From positions 366,836 to 430,835 of the forward strand of contig NZ_FNZM01000005.1 of assembly GCF_900109265.1 (NCBI RefSeq): a stretch of 64,000 nucleotides of DNA, read 5' to 3'. Shown in pieces: positions 11,710 through 20,540 of the stretch (the first letter of the stretch is position 1; each line of letters starts with the position of its first letter). The notes beneath the pieces were generated by a model, which made no database searches, was not told the DNA's origin, and saw only the letters and a list, made by a program, of their open reading frames with translations. Source of the DNA: Paraburkholderia tropica (lineage in GTDB: Bacteria > Pseudomonadota > Gammaproteobacteria > Burkholderiales > Burkholderiaceae). The position numbers and the translations under genes were made by a program.

Positions 11710-12385
11710 CGGCGGCGAGCTTGGCGGCGAGGCCGATCAGCGCCGTGCCGCAGAACGCGTCGATCGGACGGCGCAGGCGCTTGTAGCCGCGCTGCGTGCG
11801 TTGATCGGCGAACAGGAGCGCGAGGCCCGCGTGCCAGCCGAACGACATCGCCGCCACCAGCGCGAGCGCCGCGCCGTAGAACCACGTCGGCGGATGCGCG
11901 GGAAAGACCGCCGCGAACACGCTGGTCCAGAACACACACGACTTCGGGTTGGTCAGGCAGGTGAGAAAGCCCGCGCGCCAGGTGCGGAACCACGCGCGGC
12001 GGTCGGGCGGCGGCAGCGGCTCGACGGGCGCGCTGGGCGCGGCGTTCTGCGATGCCGTGTCGCGGCGCATGCCCGAGCGCAGCAGCTTGATGCCGAACCA
12101 CAGCAGATACAGCGCGCCGCCGATGCGCACGCCCTGATACAGCCAGTCGATGTGCTGGAGCACGGCGGCGAAACCGAGCATCGCAAGCGCGGCCCAGAGC
12201 GTCGAGCCCGTGCCGACGCCGAACGCCGACGCAATGCCGAGACCGCGCCGTCCGGCGAGCGAGAGTTGCGTCACCATAAAGAAGTTCGGGCCGGGACTGA
12301 TCAGCGCGAACAGGTAGACGACGGCGATCTGGAGCAGGGTGGCGAGGTGATGCACGCGGGCCTCGGAGCAAGAAAAGCGCGCCAT
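11702..12385 (-). CDS. LysE/RhtB-family amino-acid exporter
   Basis: This protein of up to 227 residues has the family hallmark SPGPNFFMV near residue 30 and a second TNPKSCVF motif near 148, with about six hydrophobic segments. RhtB proteins export amino acids such as homoserine, threonine or leucine. The annotated ATG is at 12385; a GTG at 12355 with GAGG upstream would give VHHLATLLQ, closer to the usual family start, and may be the true one. The 3' end runs into a 14 bp tandem repeat. Confidence 0.88.
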   Translation of the reverse strand: MARFSCSEARVHHLATLLQIAVVYLFALISPGPNFFMVTQLSLAGRRGLGIASAFGVGTGSTLWAALAMLGFAAVLQHIDWLYQGVRIGGALYLLWFGIKLLRSGMRRDTASQNAAPSAPVEPLPPPDRRAWFRTWRAGFLTCLTNPKSCVFWTSVFAAVFPAHPPTWFYGAALALVAAMSFGWHAGLALLFADQRTQRGYKRLRRPIDAFCGTALIGLAAKLAADR

Positions 12386-12494
12386 CGAGGCGCGCGACGC
12401 GACATATTAACGCGCTTGCTTCGCAGACCCAGGGCGTTTTTCAGCGGTTCCGACGCCGTTTTCGCGCGGCGTGGGAATCATCGGCGGGAAGGAT

Positions 12495-12531
12495 GAAATC
12501 GGCGGAATCGGCAAAATCGGCGAAATCGGCG
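12495..12531. repeat. Short AAATCGGCG-like tandem repeat
   Basis: Four degenerate 8-9 bp copies of (A)AATCGGCG run head to tail in the gap between two minus-strand genes. Nothing suggests that they are coding. Confidence 0.7.
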
Positions 12532-12551
12532 CGCGAGCCCGCCGTCTCGCG

Positions 12552-13355
12552 TCACTCCAGCCGCAGCCGCGCCATATAAGGAAGGTGATCGGAGAGCCAG
12601 GCCGTTTCCTGCGGCGGCGTGATGAGTTCGACGGGTTGCAGGCCGCGCACGAACATCTTGTCGAGCGCGAGCGCGGGCGAGAACGCCGGGAAGGTGCGGG
12701 CGGGCTCGCCGAGCAGCGTCGCCACTTCCTGCAGGCCGTGTTCGGCGAACAGCGGCACCGAATCGTTGCGCCAGTCGTTGAAATCGCCCGCAAGCACGAG
12801 CGGTCCTTGCGGCGCTTCCTTGGCGATCCAGTGGGCGATCCAGTGCATCTGTTTGAGGCGCGCGCTGCGGGTGAGCGCGAGGTGCGCGCACAGCAGCGTC
12901 ACCTGCTGGCCCGCCACGCTCGCGCGCGCCACCAGCAGACCGCGCCGCTCGAAGCGATGCGCGGAGATGTCCCAGCGTCCGCCCAGGTCGAGCGGATGCG
13001 GCGACAGAATGGCGTTGCCGTGCCGCCAGGACGGCTTGAACACGTTCGGCCCGAGGGCGATCTGCAATTCGAGCGCGTGGGCGATTTCGGTGGCCTGGCA
13101 CTGCCAGACGTCTTCGAGCGGATCGCCGAGCGGCGCGCCGAAGGTCGACGAAAGCACCGGCTGCGGCAGACGCCGCGCCATCGCTTCCTGAAGAAACCAG
13201 GCGTCGGCGTGGGTCGACTGCACCCATCGTCGCATGGCCTGCCAGGCCTGAAAGCCAAGCGGTGAGCGGCCCTTGTGCAGGTTCCAGCTCACCGCGACGA
13301 AGTCCCCGGCGTGGGCCGGGTCCATGTCGATGAGAGGTTGTTCGAGATTTCGCAT
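12552..13355 (-). CDS. Endonuclease/exonuclease/phosphatase-family protein
   Basis: This 267-residue protein has all the metal-phosphatase fold markers in order: SWNLHKG near 23, the catalytic Glu in FLQEA near 55, GNAILS near 113, the catalytic GDFND near 190, and a terminal SDHLPY. The family includes DNases, sphingomyelinases and phosphoinositide phosphatases; no signal peptide is visible, so it should act in the cytoplasm. The substrate cannot be told from sequence. The next gene upstream encodes a secreted protein and shows no obvious link. Confidence 0.88.
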   Translation of the reverse strand: MRNLEQPLIDMDPAHAGDFVAVSWNLHKGRSPLGFQAWQAMRRWVQSTHADAWFLQEAMARRLPQPVLSSTFGAPLGDPLEDVWQCQATEIAHALELQIALGPNVFKPSWRHGNAILSPHPLDLGGRWDISAHRFERRGLLVARASVAGQQVTLLCAHLALTRSARLKQMHWIAHWIAKEAPQGPLVLAGDFNDWRNDSVPLFAEHGLQEVATLLGEPARTFPAFSPALALDKMFVRGLQPVELITPPQETAWLSDHLPYMARLRLE

Positions 13356-13439
13356 GCGTGTGTTGCTACGTGTTCTGACGCGGGGTGGACGGCGTCGGCC
13401 GGTGGGCCGCGCTCCGGTTCGTGGTCGACCGGTGCGCCG

Positions 13440-14063
13440 TCAGGGCCCCGCGGCGGGCGGCGCGAGGTTCGCGCGCACCCGGTAGACGAGCTTGGGATCG
13501 TGATCGACGATCGTCCAGGTCACCCACTGGCCGGCGGGCACGTTCAGGCCCGGATGACTCGCGCTCACCTGGCGCGGCTGCGGCGGCAGCTTGCAGCCGT
13601 CGGTCGTTTTCGGCGCGACGGGGTTCTCCAGCGTTTCCTGGGCGTCGATGGCGAGAATCGCGGCGCTGGCGTTCGCTTGCAGCGGCGACACCGTGATCGT
13701 GCGTTGCAGGTCGATGCTGCCCGCGGGCTGATCCTTGCAGCCCACGTTGTGCGTGACCACCTTGTGATGCGTGTCCGTGCGCGCCTGGCCGACCGTGGTC
13801 GAGCCCTCGAAGCTGTCGATCTTCTGGCCGTCGCGGTCGACTTCCAGCGTCCAGTTGACGACGCCTTGCGGCGCGAGCGGCGAAGCCGGCGCGGACGTGC
13901 CGGACGCCGCAACGGCCGCCGCCGCCGATGCAGCCGTGGGCGCGGGATTCGTCACCGTGATCGACGCTGCTGCGGGCGGTGCGGTTTCCTGAGCCCGCGC
14001 GCTCGCAGCCAGCGCGCAGGCGGCGACGAGTGCGGTGCTCAGGGCGGTCTTCCATAACGTCAT
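13440..14063 (-). CDS. Secreted or periplasmic protein of unknown function
   Basis: This 207-residue protein has a clear Sec signal peptide: MTLWK, a hydrophobic run, then cleavage after ASARA. An Ala/Pro/Thr-rich linker to about residue 65 leads to a folded part with two cysteines (VGCKD and DGCKL) that could pair. I do not recognise the family. I chose the ATG at 14063, which has GGAG upstream, over the one at 14078. It is divergent from the FAD oxidoreductase gene. Confidence 0.75.
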   Translation of the reverse strand: MTLWKTALSTALVAACALAASARAQETAPPAAASITVTNPAPTAASAAAAVAASGTSAPASPLAPQGVVNWTLEVDRDGQKIDSFEGSTTVGQARTDTHHKVVTHNVGCKDQPAGSIDLQRTITVSPLQANASAAILAIDAQETLENPVAPKTTDGCKLPPQPRQVSASHPGLNVPAGQWVTWTIVDHDPKLVYRVRANLAPPAAGP

Positions 14064-14452
14064 CTCGACAGGCTCCATGCTTGGCAGGGTTCGTTATGAC
14101 CATCGATCCTATACCGGGTTCGCAAACGCCGCGTTTGCGGCCGCCGGATCGCGGCGAAGCCCGGCGTCGCGGCAAGGACGAAAACCCCTTTGTTTTCAGG
14201 ATGTGGGGACAACCCCGCCCGGTTTCCATCGCGTAGGGCGAGAAAACTATTACAGCAAATGTAATGCCGCCTCGCGCCGCGTGCGCGTTAAATCGATTCG
14301 ACCCCGGGAAAATCGTGTCCCGAAGCCGCCCGGCGCGCGCGTCATGCGTGTACGCCAGCGCGCCTTCGCCCGCACTCGCGCCGGTGGCTTGCCGATGCGC
14401 GGCGTACAATTTTTGAAGGATGCCGGAGCGAGCGGGAGGCGAGCGCAGCGTC
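14064..14452. other. Divergent promoter region, 389 bp
   Basis: It lies between the secreted-protein gene (minus) and the FAD oxidoreductase (plus). A TACAAT -10-like box at 14405-14410 points right, without a good -35. No gene seen. Confidence 0.45.
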
Positions 14453-15559
14453 ATGGACCAGATCGAATGTGTGGTGATCGGCGCGGGTGTGGTCGGCCTC
14501 GCCGTGGCGCGCGCGCTGGCGGCGCGCGGCCGCGAAGTGATCGTGCTCGAAGCCGCCGAGGCAATCGGCACCAGCACCAGTTCGCGCAACAGCGAGGTCA
14601 TTCACGCGGGCCTCTACTATCCGCGCGGCTCGCTCAAGGCGACGCTCTGCGTGCGCGGCCGCGAGATGCTGTACGACTACTGCGCCGAGCGTCACGTCGC
14701 GCACGCGCGCTGCGGCAAGCTGCTGGTCGCCACCGCGCCCGCGCAGATCGCGCAACTGGACGCGATCCTCGCGCGCGGCAAGGAAAACGGCGTGTTCGAC
14801 CTCACGCGCATCAGCGGCTCGGAGGCGCTCGCGCTCGAACCGGCGCTCGAATGCGTGGCGGCCGTGTATTCGCCGCAGACCGGCATCGTCGACAGCCATC
14901 AATTGATGCTCGCGCTGCAAGGCGACGCCGAGCGCGACGGCGCGGTGGTCGCGCTCAAATCGCCGGTCGAATCGATCGACGCGAGCGCGAACGGCTTCGT
15001 GATCCGCACGGGCGGCGACGCGCCGACCGAAATCCGCGCGGCCTCGCTCGTCAACAGCGCGGGGCTTCAAGCGACGCGGCTCGCCAAACGCATTCGCGGA
15101 CTCGATCCGCGGCACATTCCGCCGCTCTATCTGGCGCGCGGCAATTACTTCAGCGTGACGGGGCGCGTGCCGTTTTCGCGGCTCATTTATCCGATGCCGA
15201 ACGAAGCGGGGCTGGGCGTGCATCTCACGCTCGATCTCGGCGGCCAGGCGCGTTTCGGTCCCGACGTGGAATGGATCGAGTCGATCGATTACGACGTCGA
15301 TCCGCGCCGCGCCGACAGTTTCTACGCGCAGATCCGCAGCTACTGGCCCGCGCTTCCCGACGGCGCGTTGCAGCCTGCGTATGCAGGCATTCGTCCGAAA
15401 CTCTCGGGACCGGGCGAGCCGGCCGCCGACTTCGTGATCCAGGGCCGCGCCTCGCACGGCGTGCGCGGGCTCGTGAATCTTTTCGGCATCGAGTCGCCTG
15501 GGCTCACGGCGTCGCTTGCGATTGCGCAGCGCGTCTGCGAGATGGCCGGGCCGGGTTGA
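14453..15559 (+). CDS. FAD-dependent oxidoreductase, L-2-hydroxyglutarate dehydrogenase-like
   Basis: This 368-residue DAO-fold flavoprotein has the N-terminal dinucleotide motif [16 protein letters not shown] and the L2HGDH/LhgO-type stretch [16 protein letters not shown]. The C-terminus carries the second FAD contact region around GIRPKLSG and [10 protein letters not shown]. Enzymes of this type oxidise L-2-hydroxyglutarate to 2-oxoglutarate, repairing a side product of dehydrogenases; other 2-hydroxy or amino acids are possible. The ATG at 14453 is preferred because the Rossmann fold begins at once. No operon partner; a HiPIP gene follows 132 bp later. Confidence 0.88.
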   Translation: MDQIECVVIGAGVVGLAVARALAARGREVIVLEAAEAIGTSTSSRNSEVIHAGLYYPRGSLKATLCVRGREMLYDYCAERHVAHARCGKLLVATAPAQIAQLDAILARGKENGVFDLTRISGSEALALEPALECVAAVYSPQTGIVDSHQLMLALQGDAERDGAVVALKSPVESIDASANGFVIRTGGDAPTEIRAASLVNSAGLQATRLAKRIRGLDPRHIPPLYLARGNYFSVTGRVPFSRLIYPMPNEAGLGVHLTLDLGGQARFGPDVEWIESIDYDVDPRRADSFYAQIRSYWPALPDGALQPAYAGIRPKLSGPGEPAADFVIQGRASHGVRGLVNLFGIESPGLTASLAIAQRVCEMAGPG

Positions 15560-15691
15560 GCGCGCGTGCGCGTCGTGATGACGCGCTTCTCTTATCTCCG
15601 GAATTGCAGGCTCACGCGGTGGGGCATCGTTGCTATGCTTCTCGCGCGCCGTCGTCAGAACGGTGTTGCCCACAATACTGGAGTAAGTCCC

Positions 15692-16003
15692 ATGAAATCG
15701 TCCCGCCGCAGCTTTCTGATCACGAGCCTTGGCGTCGCCACGACCGTTGCGCTGTCGCGCCAGGCCTTCGCCGATGCCCCGAAGGCATCCGAAGCCGATC
15801 CCACGTCCCAGGCGCTCGGCTACAAGCTCGACGCCGCCAAGGTCGACAAGGCCAAATACGCGAAGTACGCCGCCGGCCAGGATTGCAGCAACTGCACGTT
15901 CTACCAGGGCAAGGCCACCGACGCGTTCGCGCCGTGCCCGATGTTCGGCGGCAAGCAGGTCGCGGGCAAGGGCTGGTGCAGCGCGTATAACAAGAAGGCG
16001 TAA
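15692..16003 (+). CDS. High-potential iron-sulfur protein (HiPIP), Tat-exported
   Basis: This 103-residue precursor has the twin-arginine motif SRRSFL at 4-9 and a signal peptide cleaved after AFA (27). The mature part has four cysteines at 65, 68, 82 and 96, matching the C-x2-C-x13-C-x13-C ligand pattern of HiPIP [4Fe-4S] clusters. Such proteins carry electrons in the periplasm between the bc1 complex and terminal acceptors. GGAG lies nine bases before the ATG. The upstream frame from 15566 is not conserved and would bury the Tat signal. Confidence 0.94.
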   Translation: MKSSRRSFLITSLGVATTVALSRQAFADAPKASEADPTSQALGYKLDAAKVDKAKYAKYAAGQDCSNCTFYQGKATDAFAPCPMFGGKQVAGKGWCSAYNKKA

Positions 16004-16052
16004 GCGCCTTTCGCGGCACAAGCCGCACTGAGCCTGAAAGCGGCGCGCGAGT

Positions 16053-17567
16053 CTAGACGCGCGCCATCAGCAGAGGCGGACGCCTGCCGAACCACGGCCG
16101 CGCCGCCTCCAGTTGCGCGGCGAGGCGCAGCAGCAACGCGTCGTGATTCTCGCGCGCCGCGAACTGCACGCCGACCGGCAGACCGCGCGCATTCCACGCG
16201 AGCGGCACCGTCATCGCCGGCTGGCCGGTCATATTGAAGATCTCGGTGCAGCCCGCCCACGCGAACGCCTTGTTCGCGGCTTCCGTCAGCAGTTTTCTCA
16301 TCAACGCTTCGACCGGCATCGCGGTGACGGCGCGCATCTGCAGGCGCTCCGACTGCGTGGGTTTCAGCTCGCCGATCTTCACGGGCGGCGCCGCGAGCGA
16401 CGCGCACAGCATCACGTCGAAGCGTTTCATCAGATCGTCGAAGCGCGCCGTCACGCGCTGCTGCTCGGCGAGCGCGGCGGGCAGTTCGCGCTCGCCGAAC
16501 TTGCGCCCGATGTGCGCCATCGCCCACGTCGGGATCTCGAAGTCCTGGCGGCGCGGCTTGTTGCCGGTGATGGTGTCGGCGTTCAGCACGTATTGCTCGG
16601 CGACGACCGACCAGATCATCAGAAAGGCTTCGCGCGTGGCCGTGAAATCCATGCCCAGTTCGATCGGCTCGACGATATGGCCGAGCGAAGTCAGCAGCTT
16701 CGCGGCGTCGTCGAGGGCGTCGCGCACGTCGGGCGAGAGCGCGTCGGCGAACAGCGGATCGGTGATGTAGGCGATCGTCAGCGGCTTGCCGCCGTCGAGC
16801 GGCGCGCGCGCGGCCGCGAGAAAGCTGCCCGGCGCGCCGGGCGCGAGGCCAGGATCGCCCGCGAGCAGATCGAGCATCAGCGCGCTGTCACGCACGCTGC
16901 GCGATATCGCGAGATCGACGCCCAGTTCGCCCGGCGGGCGCGGCAGGTCCGAGGTCGGCTGGTTGCCGCGCGAGGGCTTGAAGCCGAACAGGCCGCAGCA
17001 CGCGGCCGGAATGCGGATCGAACCGCCGCCGTCGGACGCGTGCGCGAGCGGCACGATGCCGGCCGCGACCGCCGCCGCCGCGCCGCCGCTCGAACCGCCG
17101 GGCGTGTGATCGAGATTCCATGGATTGCGGCACGGGCCGAACAGCTCGGGCTCGGTGTACGGCATCTGCCCGAGTTCCGGCGCGCTGGTCTTGCCGAAGA
17201 TGTTCAGGCCCGCCGCGCGAATGCGCTGGACCACGGGCGCATCGGCGGTCGGAATGTAATGACGATAGTGACGGCTGCCGAGCGTCATGCGCAAACCGGC
17301 GACGGCCGCGCCCAGATCCTTGACGAGAAAGGGCACGCCCGCGAGCGGCCCTTGCGCGAGTGCGTCGAAGCCGTCGCCGTCGGGCGCGACGTGCTGGGCG
17401 CGTTTGCGTGCGCTGTCGTAATCCTTGAGCACGATGGCGTTGATCGCGGGATTGGCCGCTTCGGCGCGCGCGATGGCGGTGTCCAGCAACTCGCGCGGAC
17501 TCACGTCGCGGCGCTGCACGAGTTCGGCGAGGCCGATGGCGTCGTATTCCAGATAGTCGGACTGCAA
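16053..17567 (-). CDS. Amidase-signature family hydrolase
   Basis: This 504-residue protein has the full Ser-cisSer-Lys apparatus: Lys83 in FLVKDLG, the cis-serine in TPGGSSGG (155-162), and nucleophile Ser183 in DGGGSIRIPA. Family members hydrolyse amides in nitrogen scavenging or xenobiotic breakdown; it is not GatA by context, since gatB and gatC are absent. I propose a TTG start at 17567 with GGGAG upstream, because the first conserved element begins right after it. ATG codons further upstream add Arg-rich residues without homology. Confidence 0.88.
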   Translation of the reverse strand: MQSDYLEYDAIGLAELVQRRDVSPRELLDTAIARAEAANPAINAIVLKDYDSARKRAQHVAPDGDGFDALAQGPLAGVPFLVKDLGAAVAGLRMTLGSRHYRHYIPTADAPVVQRIRAAGLNIFGKTSAPELGQMPYTEPELFGPCRNPWNLDHTPGGSSGGAAAAVAAGIVPLAHASDGGGSIRIPAACCGLFGFKPSRGNQPTSDLPRPPGELGVDLAISRSVRDSALMLDLLAGDPGLAPGAPGSFLAAARAPLDGGKPLTIAYITDPLFADALSPDVRDALDDAAKLLTSLGHIVEPIELGMDFTATREAFLMIWSVVAEQYVLNADTITGNKPRRQDFEIPTWAMAHIGRKFGERELPAALAEQQRVTARFDDLMKRFDVMLCASLAAPPVKIGELKPTQSERLQMRAVTAMPVEALMRKLLTEAANKAFAWAGCTEIFNMTGQPAMTVPLAWNARGLPVGVQFAARENHDALLLRLAAQLEAARPWFGRRPPLLMARV

Positions 17568-17652
17568 GGCGCGCGCTCCCTGTTGGCGTCGTGAGTGAAT
17601 GCCGCGGCGAGTTTCAGACCCGTCTCGCGGCTCAGCGGGCGAACGCATCGCC

Positions 17653-17698
17653 CAAAAAACAAAACGGCCATTGCAGCGATTCTGCCGCAATGGCCGTT
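17653..17698 (-). terminator. Rho-independent terminator of the dienelactone hydrolase gene
   Basis: On the minus strand AACGGCCATTGC...GCAATGGCCGTT is followed by TTGTTTTTT. It starts about 50 bases after the hydrolase stop at 17749. Confidence 0.88.
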
Positions 17699-17748
17699 GT
17701 CAGGTGATCGAGGCGATCGACGCGATCGCCATGATCCGGGAAACCCGC

Positions 17749-18447
17749 TTAGAGATGCTCGGCGAGGAAGCTCAGCGTGCGGCCGTGCGCGAGCACCGAC
17801 GCGTTCTGGTTGTACGACGCGCGCACCGAGCAGTTGAAGCCGTGATCGGCGCCCGGGTAGATATAGACGTCGGCGTTGTCGCGGCCCGCGAAGCGCTCCT
17901 TCACCTGGCCGACCTGATCGAGCGGAATGCCGTGATCGAGTTCGCCGTAGTGGAACAGGATCGGCTGCTTGATCTTGTCGGCGAGATCGAGCTGCGTGTG
18001 AATGCCGCCGCCGTAGTACGACACCGCCGCGTCGACCGAACCGCTGCCCGCCGCCATATAGGCGAGACGGCCGCCGAGGCAGTAGCCGATGGCCGCGACC
18101 TTGCCCGTGCACTCGGGCAGCTTGCGCAGCGTGTCGGCGGTTGCCGCGATGTCCTGTACGACGAGATTGAAGTCGGTGGCTTTCATCAGCTCGATGCCGC
18201 GGTCGCGGTCGGCACCCGTGTATTCGAGTTCGACGCGCGGGGCGCTGCGCCAGAAGATGTCCGGCGCGATCGCGACGTAACCGTCGAGCGCATATTGCTC
18301 GACCACGTCACGGATATGGCCGTTCACGCCGAAGATCTCCTGGATGATGACGATGCCGGGACCCTTGCCGCCTTTGGGCAGGGCGAGATAGGCGCCGAAA
18401 CTGTCCTTGCCGGCGGGAATGTCGATCCATCGAGTCGTTACGCTCAC
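17749..18447 (-). CDS. Dienelactone hydrolase family protein
   Basis: This 232-residue alpha/beta hydrolase has the triad at exactly the classical positions: Cys123 in GYCLGG, Asp171 in ELDHG, His202 in ADHGF. Glu36 in IIQEIFG corresponds to the residue that activates the cysteine. Carboxymethylenebutenolidase opens dienelactone in chloroaromatic degradation, but many stand-alone homologues have other ester substrates, and no catechol-pathway genes lie nearby. The GTG start at 18447 is supported by AAGGAG upstream; no ATG fits as well. Confidence 0.92.
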   Translation of the reverse strand: MSVTTRWIDIPAGKDSFGAYLALPKGGKGPGIVIIQEIFGVNGHIRDVVEQYALDGYVAIAPDIFWRSAPRVELEYTGADRDRGIELMKATDFNLVVQDIAATADTLRKLPECTGKVAAIGYCLGGRLAYMAAGSGSVDAAVSYYGGGIHTQLDLADKIKQPILFHYGELDHGIPLDQVGQVKERFAGRDNADVYIYPGADHGFNCSVRASYNQNASVLAHGRTLSFLAEHL

Positions 18448-19240
18448 GTTGCTCTCCTTCTTCGCGAATGGGTGTGCGGCCTGGGCCGGTAAAACGGGGA
18501 GCCAGTTTGCCATAGGCGCCGCCCTGCCTGCAGCGTGCGTCGTGCTCGCAAGCGGATCGTAATATTTTCGTTTATTCGAAGCGTGCCTCACACGCGCCTC
18601 GCACGCGTCGAGCGCGTTCGTTTCGCGCGGTCGATGCGTGCGCGGACAACATGAATTGATGCATCCAGTTCGCCGATGACCGAGGCGCAGCGAGTGAATC
18701 GGTGAATACGCGCTCATAGCCTCGGTATCAATTAAACGAAAGCTGACTTTAAAGGCGCGCGGTTATCGAGGAATCCGAACTCAATTGCGGCGCGCTGAAA
18801 ATGCGCAAACGTTGGCGGTTGTTCCAGCGTGAAAACCGATTGCCGTCAAGCAGTAAAAAATACGCCGAGGCTGATTCACAAAAAATCTCAAAAAAGAGTC
18901 GTGAGCTGCCTGGATTCAGCTTTCCGAAAGATTGCAAACGTCTTGTAGAAGCCTTGCAGAGCAAGGCGCAGCGGGCTTCCGGCGGGGTTTCCGCGGGGCT
19001 CGGGTGAAAGCCTATTGGTACTCGCCCCGATATCTGAAAAAAGTCCCCCAAATTAATTTGATCACCTACACTTGCGCGCAAGTATGGTGCGCGAACGCTG
19101 TCACAAACGGCATTCGAAACCATACTGGCCAGGTGCATCAAGGATGCATCCTGCGTGGTCGTCCGACGGGGAGCGACACGTTCGGGGCGCGGGGGCACAG
19201 GGCGATTACGTTGCTTTTGGGTTCGAAACTGGAGACTTAC
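18448..19240. other. 793 bp divergent regulatory stretch before the livK-like gene
   Basis: The sequence is AT-richer than its flanks, with A-runs at 18845-18900. No protein frame looks real. It holds a perfect 14 bp palindrome at 19070-19083 and must contain promoters for both flanking genes. Its length suggests elaborate control or a long leader. Confidence 0.5.
19070..19083. promoter_or_regulatory. Perfect palindrome ACTTGCGCGCAAGT
   Basis: This 14 bp perfect inverted repeat lies 158 bp before the livK-like start and is flanked by TTGATC (left) and TATGGT (right), which could be -35 and -10 boxes 19 bp apart. A regulator bound here would sit inside the promoter spacer. The regulator is not known. 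Confidence 0.45.
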
Positions 19241-20386
19241 ATGAATATCAAGCTTCACAAGCTGTTGCCGATCAGCGCAGCAGCCATGCTGTTCGCGTCG
19301 TTTGCAACGGCGGCGAGCGCCGACGTCACGGTCAAGATTGGCCACGTTGCGCCGTTGACGGGCGGGATCGCTCACCTGGGCAAAGACAACGAAAACGGCG
19401 CGCGTCTCGCAGTCGAAGAGATCAACGCGAAGGGTCTGACGATCGGCGGCCAGAAGGTCACGCTCGCACTCGACGCGCAGGACGACGCGGCTGACCCGCG
19501 TACGGCCACGCAGGTCGCCCAGAAGCTCGTCGACGACAAGGTCGTGGCGGTCGTGGGTCACCTGAACTCGGGCACGTCGATTCCGGCTTCGAAGATCTAC
19601 AGCGATGCGGGCATCGTGCAGATCTCGCCGTCGGCAACGAATCCGGCATACACGCAACAGGGCTTCAAGACCACGTATCGCGTGGTGGCAACGGACGCGC
19701 AACAAGGTCCGGCGCTCGCGAACTTCGCGTCGAAGACGCTGAAGGTCAAGAGCGTTGCGATCGTCGACGACTCGACGGCGTATGGCCAGGGCCTCGCAAA
19801 CGAATTCGAGAAGACCGCCAAGGCGCTCGGCATGAACGTGCTGTCGCATGACGCGACGAACGACAAGGCCGTGGACTTCCGCGCAATTCTCACGAAGATC
19901 AAGGGCGAAAACCCCGACGCGATCATGTACGGCGGCATGGACGCCACCGGCGGCCCGTTCGCCAAGCAAGCCAAGCAGCTCGGCCTGCGCGCGAAGGTGC
20001 TGGCAGGCGACGGCGTCTGTACCGACAAGCTCTCGGACCTGGCTGGCGACGCGACCGACAACATCGTCTGCTCGGAAGCCGGTATGGCGCTCGAGAAGAT
20101 GCCGCTTGGCAAGGAGTTCGAAGCAAAGTACGAGAAGCGCTTCGGCCAGCCGATCCAGATCTACGCGCCGTTCACGTATGACGCGGTGTACATCATCGTC
20201 GACGCGATGAAGCGCGCCAACTCGACCGATCCGGCCAAGATCCTCGCGCAGATGCCGACGACGGACTACAAGGGCGTGATCGGCGAGACGACCTTCGACT
20301 CGAAGGGCGACCTCAAGCACGGCGTGATCTCGCTGTACAACTACAAGTCGGGCAAGAAGTCGCTGCTCGACGTGGTGAAGATGTAA
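19241..20386 (+). CDS. Periplasmic branched-chain amino-acid ABC transporter binding protein (LivK-like)
   Basis: This 381-residue precursor has a Sec signal peptide cleaved after AASA (27) and a mature Leu/Ile/Val-binding fold beginning VTVKIGHVAPLTGG. The hinge ligand motif GHLNSGTSIPAS near 95 matches the sites that hold the amino-acid backbone, and CTDKLSDLAGDATDNIVCSE contains the usual disulfide pair. It delivers branched-chain or related amino acids to a LivHMGF permease, none of which is encoded nearby. GGAG precedes the ATG, and a strong terminator follows, so it is transcribed alone. Confidence 0.93.
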   Translation: MNIKLHKLLPISAAAMLFASFATAASADVTVKIGHVAPLTGGIAHLGKDNENGARLAVEEINAKGLTIGGQKVTLALDAQDDAADPRTATQVAQKLVDDKVVAVVGHLNSGTSIPASKIYSDAGIVQISPSATNPAYTQQGFKTTYRVVATDAQQGPALANFASKTLKVKSVAIVDDSTAYGQGLANEFEKTAKALGMNVLSHDATNDKAVDFRAILTKIKGENPDAIMYGGMDATGGPFAKQAKQLGLRAKVLAGDGVCTDKLSDLAGDATDNIVCSEAGMALEKMPLGKEFEAKYEKRFGQPIQIYAPFTYDAVYIIVDAMKRANSTDPAKILAQMPTTDYKGVIGETTFDSKGDLKHGVISLYNYKSGKKSLLDVVKM

Positions 20387-20450
20387 GAGCGGCGTGCGCG
20401 GCGCGGCCTTCGGGCGGCGCTGCGTGACGTGCCGTTCATCGGCATCGATG

Positions 20451-20490
20451 AAAAAAGCCCGCGGGTCTTTCGACTCGCGGGCTTTTTGTT
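20451..20490 (+). terminator. Rho-independent terminator of the livK-like gene
   Basis: AAAAAAGCCCGCG...CGCGGGCTTTTTGTTT is a strong stem with a U-tract on the plus strand, about 65 bases after the stop. The A-run on the left allows use from the minus side also. Confidence 0.9.
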
Positions 20491-20540
20491 TGGGCGTTGC
20501 CCGAGGCTGCCGGATGTACCGGCGATGCGAGGCGCCTCGC

